DNA from: Gemmatimonas sp. UBA7669
Lineage (GTDB): Bacteria > Gemmatimonadota > Gemmatimonadetes > Gemmatimonadales > Gemmatimonadaceae
Assembly: GCF_002483225.1 (NCBI RefSeq)
Contig: NZ_DLHL01000056.1
Location: 26,020-90,019, forward strand
DNA: 64,000 nucleotides
Direction: 5' to 3'
In this document: positions 52,010 through 59,647 of the stretch, in pieces
Layout of the letters: each line of letters opens with the position of its first letter
Position numbering within the stretch: the stretch's first letter is position 1
Notes under the pieces: generated by a model
Databases searched by the model: none
What the model was told of the DNA's origin: nothing
Seen by the model: the letters and a program-made list of their open reading frames with translations, nothing else
Position numbers and translations under genes: made by a program

Positions 52010-52777
52010 GTGGGACGCGTACTCTCGATTGTCAGTCAGAAGGGCGGAGTGGGCAAGACCACCACGGCCGTGAATCTGGCGGTGGCGTTTGCACGCCGCG
52101 GACTCAAGACCCTGCTCGTGGACGCGGATCCGCAGGGTGCCGTGCGGTACGGCGTGGGCCTCCGGCGTGGTCACCCCACGGTGGGCTTCGATGACTACCT
52201 CCGCGGCGAGCGCAGTCTGCGTGAAGTCATTCTTCCCACCGCGCTGCCCTGGTTGCGCGTGATTCTCGCCGGCACCGTGTCCGACTCCGCCGACCACACG
52301 GCGTTCCAGCGGTCAGTTGGCGAGACGACCGTGCTCGGGGAATTGCTCGCCATGGCGCGTGAGCGCTGTCACGTCGTGGTGGTGGACACCCCGCCGGGCC
52401 TTGGCGCCATCACGCGGCGCGTGCTCGCAGCCAGTCAGCATGTGGTGGTACCACTGCAATGCGAGCCGCTGGCACTGCAGACCACGCCGCAAATTCTGCG
52501 CGCCATTCAGGACGTCATCAGCGAAAACGACGAGTTGACGCTTGAAGGCATCCTGCTGACGATGTTCGAGGAAGGGAACCCCGCCACCGAGCGCGTGGTA
52601 CGCTACGTGCGAGAGCACCTGCCGCAGCACCTCGTGTTCGACACGCCCATCCCGCGGACGCCGGCTACGGCCGATGCCTTCTCGGCCGGGCAGCCCGTCG
52701 TGTTGCGTGCGCCGGCCGATCCGGCCAGTCAGGCCTATATCAACATCGCCACGCGCCTCGCGGAGCGTTTCGCGTAA
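52010..52777 (+). CDS. ParA/MinD-family ATPase (orphan)
   Basis: The 255-residue ATPase has the deviant Walker A KGGVGKTTT (residues 10-18), the DADPQG switch near 37-42 and the VVDTPPGLGAI Walker B region near 125-135. GTG 52010 is the chosen start; it lies one base after the TPR stop (TGACGTG) and follows GAGGG by about six bases. Start codons inside the TPR gene (51956, 51974) are possible but less likely. No ParB or parS is adjacent. The operon links it to a TPR protein and a lipoprotein, which suggests spatial positioning rather than plasmid partition; that is an inference. Confidence 0.82.
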   Translation: MGRVLSIVSQKGGVGKTTTAVNLAVAFARRGLKTLLVDADPQGAVRYGVGLRRGHPTVGFDDYLRGERSLREVILPTALPWLRVILAGTVSDSADHTAFQRSVGETTVLGELLAMARERCHVVVVDTPPGLGAITRRVLAASQHVVVPLQCEPLALQTTPQILRAIQDVISENDELTLEGILLTMFEEGNPATERVVRYVREHLPQHLVFDTPIPRTPATADAFSAGQPVVLRAPADPASQAYINIATRLAERFA

Positions 52778-53616
52778 TGCACGTCCCGTTCAACCAGGTG
52801 TTCAACCGGGCACGTCGTGTGCTCGGGACTCTGGTGCTCGTTCCACTCGCCGTGGTCGGCCTTGCGGCGGCCTGCGCCGAAATTGGCACCGGTCCCGATC
52901 GCCCAGCGGCCATCGAACTCGAACCGTTCCCGTCACCGTCCATCGTTGCCGGCGACACGCTGCGCACGTTCGAGGGCGTGGTATCGCCCATGCGTGCAAT
53001 TGTGCGGAATGTGTCGGGCGACGTCATTGCCGATGCACCGGTTCGCTATCTCTACGCCGACTTCAATCGCGACTCGGCGCTGCTGGTCGACTCCGCGTCG
53101 GGCATCGTGGTGGCGGCCAAGACGCCAAACGGCGAGCCACGTCTCGCGGCACGAGTGGGATCCACGCTTCAGGTGATCCGCTCTCTCGTGGTGACGATTC
53201 GGCCGGACACCATGGAGGGCACGTCGCCTACGCAGACGCTGAACATGCTGCCCTTCGACACCACCGCCAATCGCACGGCGGCGTTTCGCGCGGTGCTGCA
53301 GAACACGGAAACGACCACGAAGCGGCCGGTAAATGCCTGGGTGGTGCGATATCGCCTGGTGTCACCGGCCAATCCGAACAACGACACCACGCAGGCGGCC
53401 TGGCTGGTGAACGAGCAGAGCCGGCCGACCACGGTGGACACGACAGGCTCTCAGGGTGAAGTGGATCGCTTTGTGCGAGTTCGCGCCGGAGCGTTTCCAG
53501 CAGCCGGCACGGTGGACAGTGTCGTGGTCGAGATGCAGGCTTTCTATCGCGGTCGTCCGCTGAAGGGCGCGCCCCTGCGCCTGCGGGCCATCGTCGCCGA
53601 CACGGTCCGGCGCTGA
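52777..53616 (+). CDS. putative lipoprotein, unknown
   Basis: The 279-residue product has a lipobox LAAAC (C33), then TGPDRPAAIELEPFPSPSIV and several predicted beta-strand stretches (RNVSGDVIADAPVRYLYAD, AAWLVNEQSRPTTVDTTGSQG). The strands look Ig-like, as in surface Big-type domains. Function is unknown. It shares one base with the ParA-like stop (TAATG). Confidence 0.6.
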   Translation: MHVPFNQVFNRARRVLGTLVLVPLAVVGLAAACAEIGTGPDRPAAIELEPFPSPSIVAGDTLRTFEGVVSPMRAIVRNVSGDVIADAPVRYLYADFNRDSALLVDSASGIVVAAKTPNGEPRLAARVGSTLQVIRSLVVTIRPDTMEGTSPTQTLNMLPFDTTANRTAAFRAVLQNTETTTKRPVNAWVVRYRLVSPANPNNDTTQAAWLVNEQSRPTTVDTTGSQGEVDRFVRVRAGAFPAAGTVDSVVVEMQAFYRGRPLKGAPLRLRAIVADTVRR

Positions 53617-53656
53617 CACGGTCGGCGCTGACCGCCTGACGTAGCACACCCGCACG

Positions 53657-53680
53657 AGTCCTGGCGCCGCCGCCAGGACT
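53657..53680 (+). terminator. hairpin after the ParA-lipoprotein operon
   Basis: A perfect 10 bp stem (53657-53666 with 53671-53680) and CCGC loop lies about 40 bases past the lipoprotein stop. No U-tract follows, so it may stabilise the 3' end of the mRNA rather than act as an intrinsic terminator. Confidence 0.5.
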
Positions 53681-53771
53681 GTGGCGCCCGGGCGCACCCG
53701 TCGCCAATTTCCGGGTCCCCCTGAATTCTCCGGCCGACTCCCTCCTTCGGCCTTTCGCTGGAGCGCGCGTG

Positions 53772-55658
53772 ATGACATCACTGGCGGCCTCTGCCGTACC
53801 CTCGCTGCACAACACCCTGTCTGGCATTCCCTCGCCGAGCGTCGCAGCCGCCGGTGGACCACGTCCGGCGCCCGGGACGCTGTGTCGTCTCTTCTTCGAT
53901 GCCGTCGAGCGCTACGACCGGCCGGACGCCCTGTTGTACAAGGTGAATGGTGTCTGGCAGCCCACGAGTCATCGGCGCATCCTCGAGCAGGTACGCCACC
54001 TCGCGTTCGGACTCGAGGATCTCGGCATCACGGCGCAGGACCGTGTGGGCATCCTTTCGGAGAATCGTCCCGAGTGGTTGCTCACCGACTACGCCTGCAT
54101 GTGCAGCGGCATTGCCAACGTGCCCATCTACGCCACGTTGCCCGCCGAGCAGATCCCCTATCTGATCAACGACTCCGGGGCGCGGGCCATCGTGGTATCC
54201 ACGCCGGAGCAGGCGCGAAAGCTGAGCAGTGTGCGCGCACAAACACCGGGATTGCAGTGGATCATCGGCATGGCCGCCAGCACGACTGACGGTTGTGACA
54301 TGACCCTGGCCGAGGTCATGGCGCGCGGGGCGGCACTCGACAGTGCCGAGCGGGCCACGGCGTTCAAGGAGCGCGCCCTGCAGGTCACACCCGACGCCCT
54401 GCTCACGCTCATCTACACCTCGGGCACCACGGGGAATCCCAAGGGTGTGATGCTGACGCAGGACAACGTGCACTCGAACGTGATCGCCTGTCAGCAGGTG
54501 TTTCAGTCGTCGGTCACCGACACGGCGCTGAGCTTCCTGCCACTCAGCCACATCTTCGAGCGAACGGGCGCGTACTTCCTGTTCGCGAGCGGCGTGCGCA
54601 TCGCGTACGCGGAGTCGGTGGACACGGTGCCGGTCAACATGAGTGAGATCAAGCCCACACTCATGCTGTCGGTACCGCGTCTGTACGAAAAGATCTATGC
54701 GCGTGTGCTGGAGAACGCCGTGAGTTCGGGCGGGCTCAAGAAGCGCATCTTTTTCTGGGCCAAGGCCGTGGGAGAGCGTTGGGCCGACGAGCGGCTTGCC
54801 GGACGCGATGGCGGCGGTCTGCTGGGACTGCAGTATGGGCTCGCGCAGAAGCTGGTGTTCTCCAAGTTGCGCGAACGCACCGGCGGCAACGTGCGCTTCT
54901 TCATTTCGGGCGGCGCACCGCTCTCGCCCGAAATCGCCAAGTTCTTCTATTCGGCAGGTCTCGTCATCCTCGAGGGCTACGGCCTCACGGAAACGTCACC
55001 GGTCATTTGCGCCAACACGCTCGATGCCTATCGACTGGGTACCGTGGGGCGCCCCATAGCCGGTGTGGAGGTGCGCATCGCGCCCGACGGCGAGATTCTT
55101 TCGCGCGGCCCGCACATCATGCAGGGCTACTACAACAATCCGGACGCGACTCGCGAGACCATCGATGCCGACGGCTGGTTCCACACGGGCGACATCGGCA
55201 GTCTGGAGGACGGATTCCTTCGCATCACCGATCGCAAGAAGGACATCATCGTCACGGCGGGCGGCAAGAACATCGCGCCGCAGCCCATCGAGAATCTGCT
55301 CAAGACCAACAAGTACGTCTCACAGGCCGTGATGCTGGGCGACAAGCGCAAGTTCCCCATTGTGCTCATCGTCCCCAACTGGGACCAGCTCGAGAAATGG
55401 GCGGCACGTCAGCAAATCGTCTGGACCGCACGTGCCGATCTGCTGGCGATGCCCACCATCCAGTCGAAGATGGAGAAGGAAATCAAGGAAACGCTCAAGG
55501 GGCTGGCCAGCTTCGAAACGCCGAAGAAGGTCGGGCTGCTGGAGCACGACTTCTCCATCGAACGTGGTGAACTGACGCCCAAGATGAGCGTCAAGCGCCG
55601 CGTGGTGGAGAAGTCCTACAAGGCCGTCATCGATCAGTTGTACGAGGGCGCCGACTGA
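53772..55658 (+). CDS. long-chain acyl-CoA synthetase (AMP-binding)
   Basis: The 628-residue enzyme adenylates fatty acids and transfers them to CoA. The AMP-binding motif TSGTTGNPKGV is near residue 215-225, GYGLTETSPV is near 405, and DGWFHTGDIG then DRKKDIIVTAGGKNIAPQPIE form the C-terminal A8/A10 region. ATG 53772 was chosen over the GTG at 53769. The 3' end overlaps the convergent Trm112-like gene by 25 bases. Confidence 0.93.
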   Translation: MTSLAASAVPSLHNTLSGIPSPSVAAAGGPRPAPGTLCRLFFDAVERYDRPDALLYKVNGVWQPTSHRRILEQVRHLAFGLEDLGITAQDRVGILSENRPEWLLTDYACMCSGIANVPIYATLPAEQIPYLINDSGARAIVVSTPEQARKLSSVRAQTPGLQWIIGMAASTTDGCDMTLAEVMARGAALDSAERATAFKERALQVTPDALLTLIYTSGTTGNPKGVMLTQDNVHSNVIACQQVFQSSVTDTALSFLPLSHIFERTGAYFLFASGVRIAYAESVDTVPVNMSEIKPTLMLSVPRLYEKIYARVLENAVSSGGLKKRIFFWAKAVGERWADERLAGRDGGGLLGLQYGLAQKLVFSKLRERTGGNVRFFISGGAPLSPEIAKFFYSAGLVILEGYGLTETSPVICANTLDAYRLGTVGRPIAGVEVRIAPDGEILSRGPHIMQGYYNNPDATRETIDADGWFHTGDIGSLEDGFLRITDRKKDIIVTAGGKNIAPQPIENLLKTNKYVSQAVMLGDKRKFPIVLIVPNWDQLEKWAARQQIVWTARADLLAMPTIQSKMEKEIKETLKGLASFETPKKVGLLEHDFSIERGELTPKMSVKRRVVEKSYKAVIDQLYEGAD

Positions 55659-56296
55659 CGACGCAGTTCCACGAGGCCGTGGCCCTGGGCCACGACCTCG
55701 CCAACCCACTCGTGCTCGTCGCGCGCGATTTCACGCACGCCATCCGGCACCTGGAGGCTGGGCGGGGCAAGCAGTCGCCCGCCGGCCCGAACGGCACGCA
55801 CCACACTGGTCACGAATTCCGGCTGCCCGTGTGCGGCGTCGAGCGCCGCCGCGTGCAGCGTGGCCACACCAAGCGGCAGGCGATTGCCGACACGCAACAC
55901 GGACAACGGCACCCGCACGTCGTCAGCGGATGTCACTTCCGGGTTCGCCAGCACCTGCGGAAACTCGACCAGCATCTGCAAGGCGCCTGAGGCTGCGGCG
56001 TGCGCACCCGCGAGCAACACCGGGCGAGACATCGGCCCCGCATCGGGTGACAGACCGAGCAGTGCGGCAAGACGCAGCGGGTCCGGCGCTGTAGCGGCCG
56101 TGGCGCGCGAATCGTACGGAGCGCCGAGCCGAAAGTCGGCCACCCCCTCTCGCACGGCAAACTCCCGCTGGCACACCGGGCAGGCCAGGTCGACGTCGAG
56201 CAGCTGCGCACCACTGGCGCGGTGCACCATGGCCACGAGCCAGGACTCCTCGTGATCCATCGGGCAGCGCAGCGCGTCGAGCAGGTCGCGATGCAT
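55634..56296 (-). CDS. Trm112-like zinc protein with degenerate methyltransferase-like C-terminus
   Basis: The 220-residue protein has Trm112-type cysteines at the N-terminus (LRCPMDH, then LACPVCQREFAVREGVADF). The remaining part has a Rossmann-like strand-helix pattern (PVLLAGAHAAASGALQML and VVRAVRAGGRLLAPP) but no intact SAM-binding GxGxG. A pseudo-methyltransferase is one reading. It follows the SDR gene by six bases as the last gene of the PTPS-folE-SDR operon. Function is unknown. Confidence 0.5.
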   Translation of the reverse strand: MHRDLLDALRCPMDHEESWLVAMVHRASGAQLLDVDLACPVCQREFAVREGVADFRLGAPYDSRATAATAPDPLRLAALLGLSPDAGPMSRPVLLAGAHAAASGALQMLVEFPQVLANPEVTSADDVRVPLSVLRVGNRLPLGVATLHAAALDAAHGQPEFVTSVVRAVRAGGRLLAPPSLQVPDGVREIARDEHEWVGEVVAQGHGLVELRRQSAPSYN

Positions 56297-56302
56297 GACC
56301 CG

Positions 56303-57040
56303 TCAGGCGCGGCTCAGCCGCACCTCGTCGATGTTCAGGTGCGCCGGTCGCGTAACCGCCCAGAGCACGGCGTCCGCCACGTCATCGGGCCGGAGCATGG
56401 CCGCGCGTGGCGGCAGGCCCGGTGTGTTGTCCGGGTCGATGGGATCCCAGATGGGTGTGTCGGTGGCCGAGGGCGCGACGAGTGTGGCCCGCACCCCGGT
56501 CCCCACGAGCTCCTCGCGCAGCACCTCGTGCAGGGCCCGTGCGCCAAACTTGCTGGCCGCGTACGCGGAGTTGCCACCGAATGTGCGGCGATCGGCCACC
56601 GAGCCGATCGTGACTACGTGGCCGCGTCCCGACTCACGCATGGGCCGCAGCAGCGTGTGCAGCACCCGGAACGGCGCCACGAGGTTGCTGTCTATTGTGT
56701 CGGCGAACACCTCGGGCGTGGTATCGACGATGGGCGCGAGCGGAAACACGCCGGCATTGTTGATGAGCAGCGTGGGCCGCTGCGCCACGGTCTCGAGAAC
56801 CGGCACGAGAAGTCGCTGCACGTCCTGCGCCTGCCGGAGGTCACACGCCAGTGCATGCACCCGGGCCTCCGCGCCCGGGGCAAGGGCCTGCACCTCGGCC
56901 ACCAGGCTTTCGAGCCCGGCCAACCCGCGCGCCACGGCATACACCTCAGCCCCGGCCACGGCGAGCGCACGCGCCACGGCGCGCCCGATGCCTCGGGACG
57001 CGCCGGTGACCAGGGCCTGAGTGCCTGACAGCGGATTCAT
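56303..57040 (-). CDS. short-chain dehydrogenase/reductase (possible sepiapterin-reductase role)
   Basis: The 245-residue SDR has TGASRGIG (12-19), NNAG (94-97) and the catalytic triad S147, Y160, K164. The cofactor is likely NADP(H): ARGL after the second strand carries a basic residue. It is 17 bases after folE in an operon that starts with a pyruvoyl-tetrahydropterin synthase. That context suggests it might be the ketone-reducing step of tetrahydrobiopterin synthesis; the sequence alone only shows a generic SDR. Confidence 0.85.
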   Translation of the reverse strand: MNPLSGTQALVTGASRGIGRAVARALAVAGAEVYAVARGLAGLESLVAEVQALAPGAEARVHALACDLRQAQDVQRLLVPVLETVAQRPTLLINNAGVFPLAPIVDTTPEVFADTIDSNLVAPFRVLHTLLRPMRESGRGHVVTIGSVADRRTFGGNSAYAASKFGARALHEVLREELVGTGVRATLVAPSATDTPIWDPIDPDNTPGLPPRAAMLRPDDVADAVLWAVTRPAHLNIDEVRLSRA

Positions 57041-57057
57041 GCGCTCGGCACTACGTG

Positions 57058-57723
57058 TCAGACAGACGTGGGTGAATGCGCAAGGCGCAGGAACTCACTG
57101 CGTGTCTTGGGATCGTCGCGGAAGAGACCGCGCAGCGACGAGGTGATGGTGCGCGAGTTCTGCTTTTCGACACCACGCATCATCATGCAGAGATGCACCG
57201 CCTCGACGACGACGCCCACGCCCTTGGGCCGCAGGGTTTCCTCGAGCGCATCGGCGATCTGTTCGCCCAGCCGCTCCTGCACCTGCAGCCGGCGTGCAAA
57301 CACCTCCACGACGCGCGGGATCTTGGAGAGGCCCACGATGCGCCCGTTCGGCACATAGGCCACGTGCACCTTGCCGAAGAACGGCAGCATGTGATGCTCG
57401 CACATCGAATACATCTCGATGTCGCGCACCATCACCATGTTCTCGTGATTTTCCTCGAACAGCGCGTCGCCGATGACCTCAGCGGCCGTTTGCTGATAGC
57501 CACGCGTCAGCCACATCATGGCCTTGGCCACGCGGCTGGGCGTCTTCCGGAGTCCGTCGCGTGTCGGGTCCTCACCCACCAGACCGAGCTGGCGGTGCAC
57601 CAGACCCTCGAATTCGCTGAGATCGCCGTCCACGGCGAAATCATCGGGATCACTGATGTGCACGAGAGGACGTGCGCCCAGGGCGATGGCGTTCACGCCG
57701 TCACTCGCCTTCGTAGTCGACAT
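57058..57723 (-). CDS. folE: GTP cyclohydrolase I
   Basis: FolE (221 aa) converts GTP to dihydroneopterin triphosphate. Zinc ligands are C108, H111 and C179 (CEHH and LCMMMRGV). GEDPTRDGLRKTPSRVAKAM is typical. The start overlaps the end of the upstream PTPS gene by 23 bases on the same strand, so the two enzymes are made together, with the second using the first's product. Confidence 0.95.
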   Translation of the reverse strand: MSTTKASDGVNAIALGARPLVHISDPDDFAVDGDLSEFEGLVHRQLGLVGEDPTRDGLRKTPSRVAKAMMWLTRGYQQTAAEVIGDALFEENHENMVMVRDIEMYSMCEHHMLPFFGKVHVAYVPNGRIVGLSKIPRVVEVFARRLQVQERLGEQIADALEETLRPKGVGVVVEAVHLCMMMRGVEKQNSRTITSSLRGLFRDDPKTRSEFLRLAHSPTSV

Positions 57724-58114
57724 AGTTGTTCTCGGTTTCCCAGAGCCGCAGGCGAATCAGGCGCGCCGGAGCGACGGCCGGAAAGAGGACCCGCCACATC
57801 TGAACGACGACGTTTTCCGTGGTGGGATTGATGCCCGCCATGTACGGCACGTCGATGTTGAAGTTGCGGTGATCGGTCTGGTTGATGACCTCGCGCTCCA
57901 CCACATCGCGCAACTGTCCCAGATCAATCACATAGCCCGTCGTTTCGTTCACCGGGCCGCGCACGGACACCTCGAGCACGTAGTTGTGCCCGTGCCAGTT
58001 CGGGTTGTTGCACTTGCCGAACAGGCGGGTGTTGTCCTCGTCGGACAGCGCGGGGTTGTGGACGCGGTGCGCCGCATTGAAGCGCAGTCGCCGGGTCACG
58101 GTCACGATGGGCAT
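57701..58114 (-). CDS. 6-pyruvoyl-tetrahydropterin synthase (PTPS-II-like, C-x5-HGH)
   Basis: The 137-residue protein (ATG at 58114) has zinc ligands H16, H41, H43 and the catalytic C35 in CNNPNWHGHNY. The spacing is C-x5-HGH. In this COG0720 family QueD typically has C-x3-HGH, while the biopterin enzyme (as in mammals, CNNPNGHGHNY) has C-x5-HGH. D81-H82 and E127 complete the active site. The call to a biopterin rather than queuosine role comes from this spacing and from folE and an SDR downstream. A longer start would add an unconserved 64-residue leader. Confidence 0.8.
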   Translation of the reverse strand: MPIVTVTRRLRFNAAHRVHNPALSDEDNTRLFGKCNNPNWHGHNYVLEVSVRGPVNETTGYVIDLGQLRDVVEREVINQTDHRNFNIDVPYMAGINPTTENVVVQMWRVLFPAVAPARLIRLRLWETENNYVDYEGE

Positions 58115-58491
58115 GTCCGGAGAACCGTCGAAATGGGGGAGAAGTTCCTTCGGGAACCGCACGGGCCCCAGCCAGTCAATGTGGCCGAAAGACAACGGCC
58201 CCGCCACTGGGACGGGGCCGCTGCCATGATCACGGATACGGAGAGGGTGTCTTGAAGCCCAAAGGAAAGGATTGAGACTCTCACCGCGCTTCCGCCTTCC
58301 CCGCACTGGGGCATGACGTTCACACCGTTTATCGAGTCCTCTCTAAGGACTTATCGGCTCAAGAAGTAAAGTCTCTCCGCTCCGCGACCAGTTGGTCCTG
58401 CACACTGTCTGCTGCTTGACGCGTACTCTACGGGGACGTCACGGGCCGCGCAAGACGAGCGCGTGACGCCGGCCTCCACTAGATTTATGGG
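58115..58491. other. 377-base region between PTPS and a small membrane gene
   Basis: No gene longer than a few dozen codons is recognised. It holds a terminator-like hairpin near the PTPS end (listed), a 6 bp hairpin around AGTCCT/AGGACT near 58331-58347 and two similar motifs TTTATCGAGTC and CTTATCGGCTC around it. It should contain the minus-strand promoter for PTPS and the plus-strand promoter for the small membrane protein. No riboswitch family is recognised, though the leader could be regulatory. Confidence 0.4.
58196..58220 (-). promoter_or_regulatory. leader hairpin ahead of the PTPS gene (possible attenuator)
   Basis: Stem CGGCCCCG (58196-58203) pairs with CGGGGCCG (58213-58220); on the minus strand it is followed by TTGTCTTT. 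It lies 80-105 bases before the PTPS ATG, in the leader of the PTPS-folE operon. It could be an attenuator or the terminator of a short upstream RNA. Confidence 0.45.
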
Positions 58492-58659
58492 ATGGATCTT
58501 TCGCTACTTGCCGGAATCGTGATGCTGGTGGTCTGGGGTGCCCTCACCTTCACCACCGAAGCCCCGGGATGGGTACACCTGCTGCTCACGGCAGGCGTGT
58601 TTCTCATCATCTGGCGCATGGTCGTGCGCGACACGCCGTCCGGACCGACGCGCAAGTAA
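58492..58659 (+). CDS. small membrane protein (55 aa), unknown
   Basis: The frame codes MDLSLLAGIVMLVVWGALTF, then a short loop, then HLLLTAGVFLIIWRMVV and a basic tail ending GPTRK. Two hydrophobic helices are joined by a TTEAPGWV turn, which is the expected shape of a small integral membrane protein. No ribosome-binding site of note lies before the ATG, and a short leader or leaderless mRNA is possible. It is convergent with the GNAT gene, with nine bases between the stops. Confidence 0.6.
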   Translation: MDLSLLAGIVMLVVWGALTFTTEAPGWVHLLLTAGVFLIIWRMVVRDTPSGPTRK

Positions 58660-58668
58660 TCGCGCCGC

Positions 58669-59646
58669 TCAGATCTCCCAGTTCGACAACACGAGCCCTT
58701 CGGCCGACGGCGTTTCGCTGAAGCCGTTCAGGCTCATGCGCAGATCGGTCCAGCGCACGCGCGCGCCGAGTGCGACCATGGTACGGAAGGCCTCGGGACA
58801 GTCGCCCTGCATGCGCACCGCGAGCCGCCGTGTACCCAGACGGCGCGCAAGATCACTGAGGGCCCCCAGCATGCCCGGCAGGTCGGCGCGCTGCGCCAGC
58901 ACCAGCTTGAGCACCCGCAGCTCATCGCGCGGACGCCCCTCCACCAGCGGCGCACTGTGACACAGCGCAAATCCCTTTGGATCGGAGAGCGGCCCGAGCA
59001 CGAGGGTGTCGCCCAGCGCCAGCGCATCGGTGATGTCGAGTTCACGCGTGAAGTCGTAGCCCGGCGCCATGCGGTCCGTGAGCCGACGACAGGCCTCGAT
59101 GGTATCATCACGCTCGAGCCCATGCAGCTGGGAGAGCAGTCGTGGGGAACGATCACCGAGTGCCGCATCGAGCGTGAGCGTGACGGTGAGATGCCCCGGC
59201 ACGAATCCCAGCGCGGCATAGAAGCCGATGTTGTCCATCGTGCGCGGCATGGTCTCGAGGCCAATCACACGCGTGTGCTGTTGCCGCAGCCAGCGCATGC
59301 CGCTCTGCACGATGCGCTTGCCAAGTCCGGATCCCTGATGATCGGGACGCACGCAGAGCGGGCCCATCCAGCCTTCCGCGCCAGATACATGCGCCATGTT
59401 GAAGGCCACGATGCGTCCGCGCTCGTCGCGCCAGCACAGCGCACCGTCTCCTGCATCATCGATGGCATAACGCCAGATGGCCGGGTTGAGCGGCGGCACG
59501 CGCACACCGTGCATGCCATCCTTGCGATAACGCTCGGTGAAGGCTTCGGTGAACACCTCATTGAGCTGCGCGATGTCCTCGTGCGTGGCCACGAACGGGC
59601 CTTCCACGGGGCGCAGCGGCCGATGTGGCCTCGAGGTCACGGCCAT
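58669..59646 (-). CDS. GNAT-family N-acetyltransferase
   Basis: The 325-residue protein has an N-terminal GNAT domain with the acetyl-CoA loop VRPDHQGSGLGKRI (about residues 98-111) and MGPLCVRP before it. A second, weaker GNAT-like region (DELRVLKLVLAQRADLP) lies in the C-terminal half. Substrate is unknown. The start is one base before the sbcC stop on the same strand. Confidence 0.8.
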   Translation of the reverse strand: MAVTSRPHRPLRPVEGPFVATHEDIAQLNEVFTEAFTERYRKDGMHGVRVPPLNPAIWRYAIDDAGDGALCWRDERGRIVAFNMAHVSGAEGWMGPLCVRPDHQGSGLGKRIVQSGMRWLRQQHTRVIGLETMPRTMDNIGFYAALGFVPGHLTVTLTLDAALGDRSPRLLSQLHGLERDDTIEACRRLTDRMAPGYDFTRELDITDALALGDTLVLGPLSDPKGFALCHSAPLVEGRPRDELRVLKLVLAQRADLPGMLGALSDLARRLGTRRLAVRMQGDCPEAFRTMVALGARVRWTDLRMSLNGFSETPSAEGLVLSNWEI

Positions 59647-59647
59647 C

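Noticed and set aside
57701..58114. QueD (queuosine biosynthesis) as the name for the PTPS-like gene
   Set aside because: The C-x5-HGH spacing and the folE-SDR context favour the biopterin-type enzyme. QueD remains possible, so no gene symbol is given.
58115..58330. THF or preQ1 riboswitch ahead of the PTPS-folE operon
   Set aside because: Hairpins exist, but I could not match the conserved THF or preQ1 aptamer core bases; only a generic leader hairpin can be supported.
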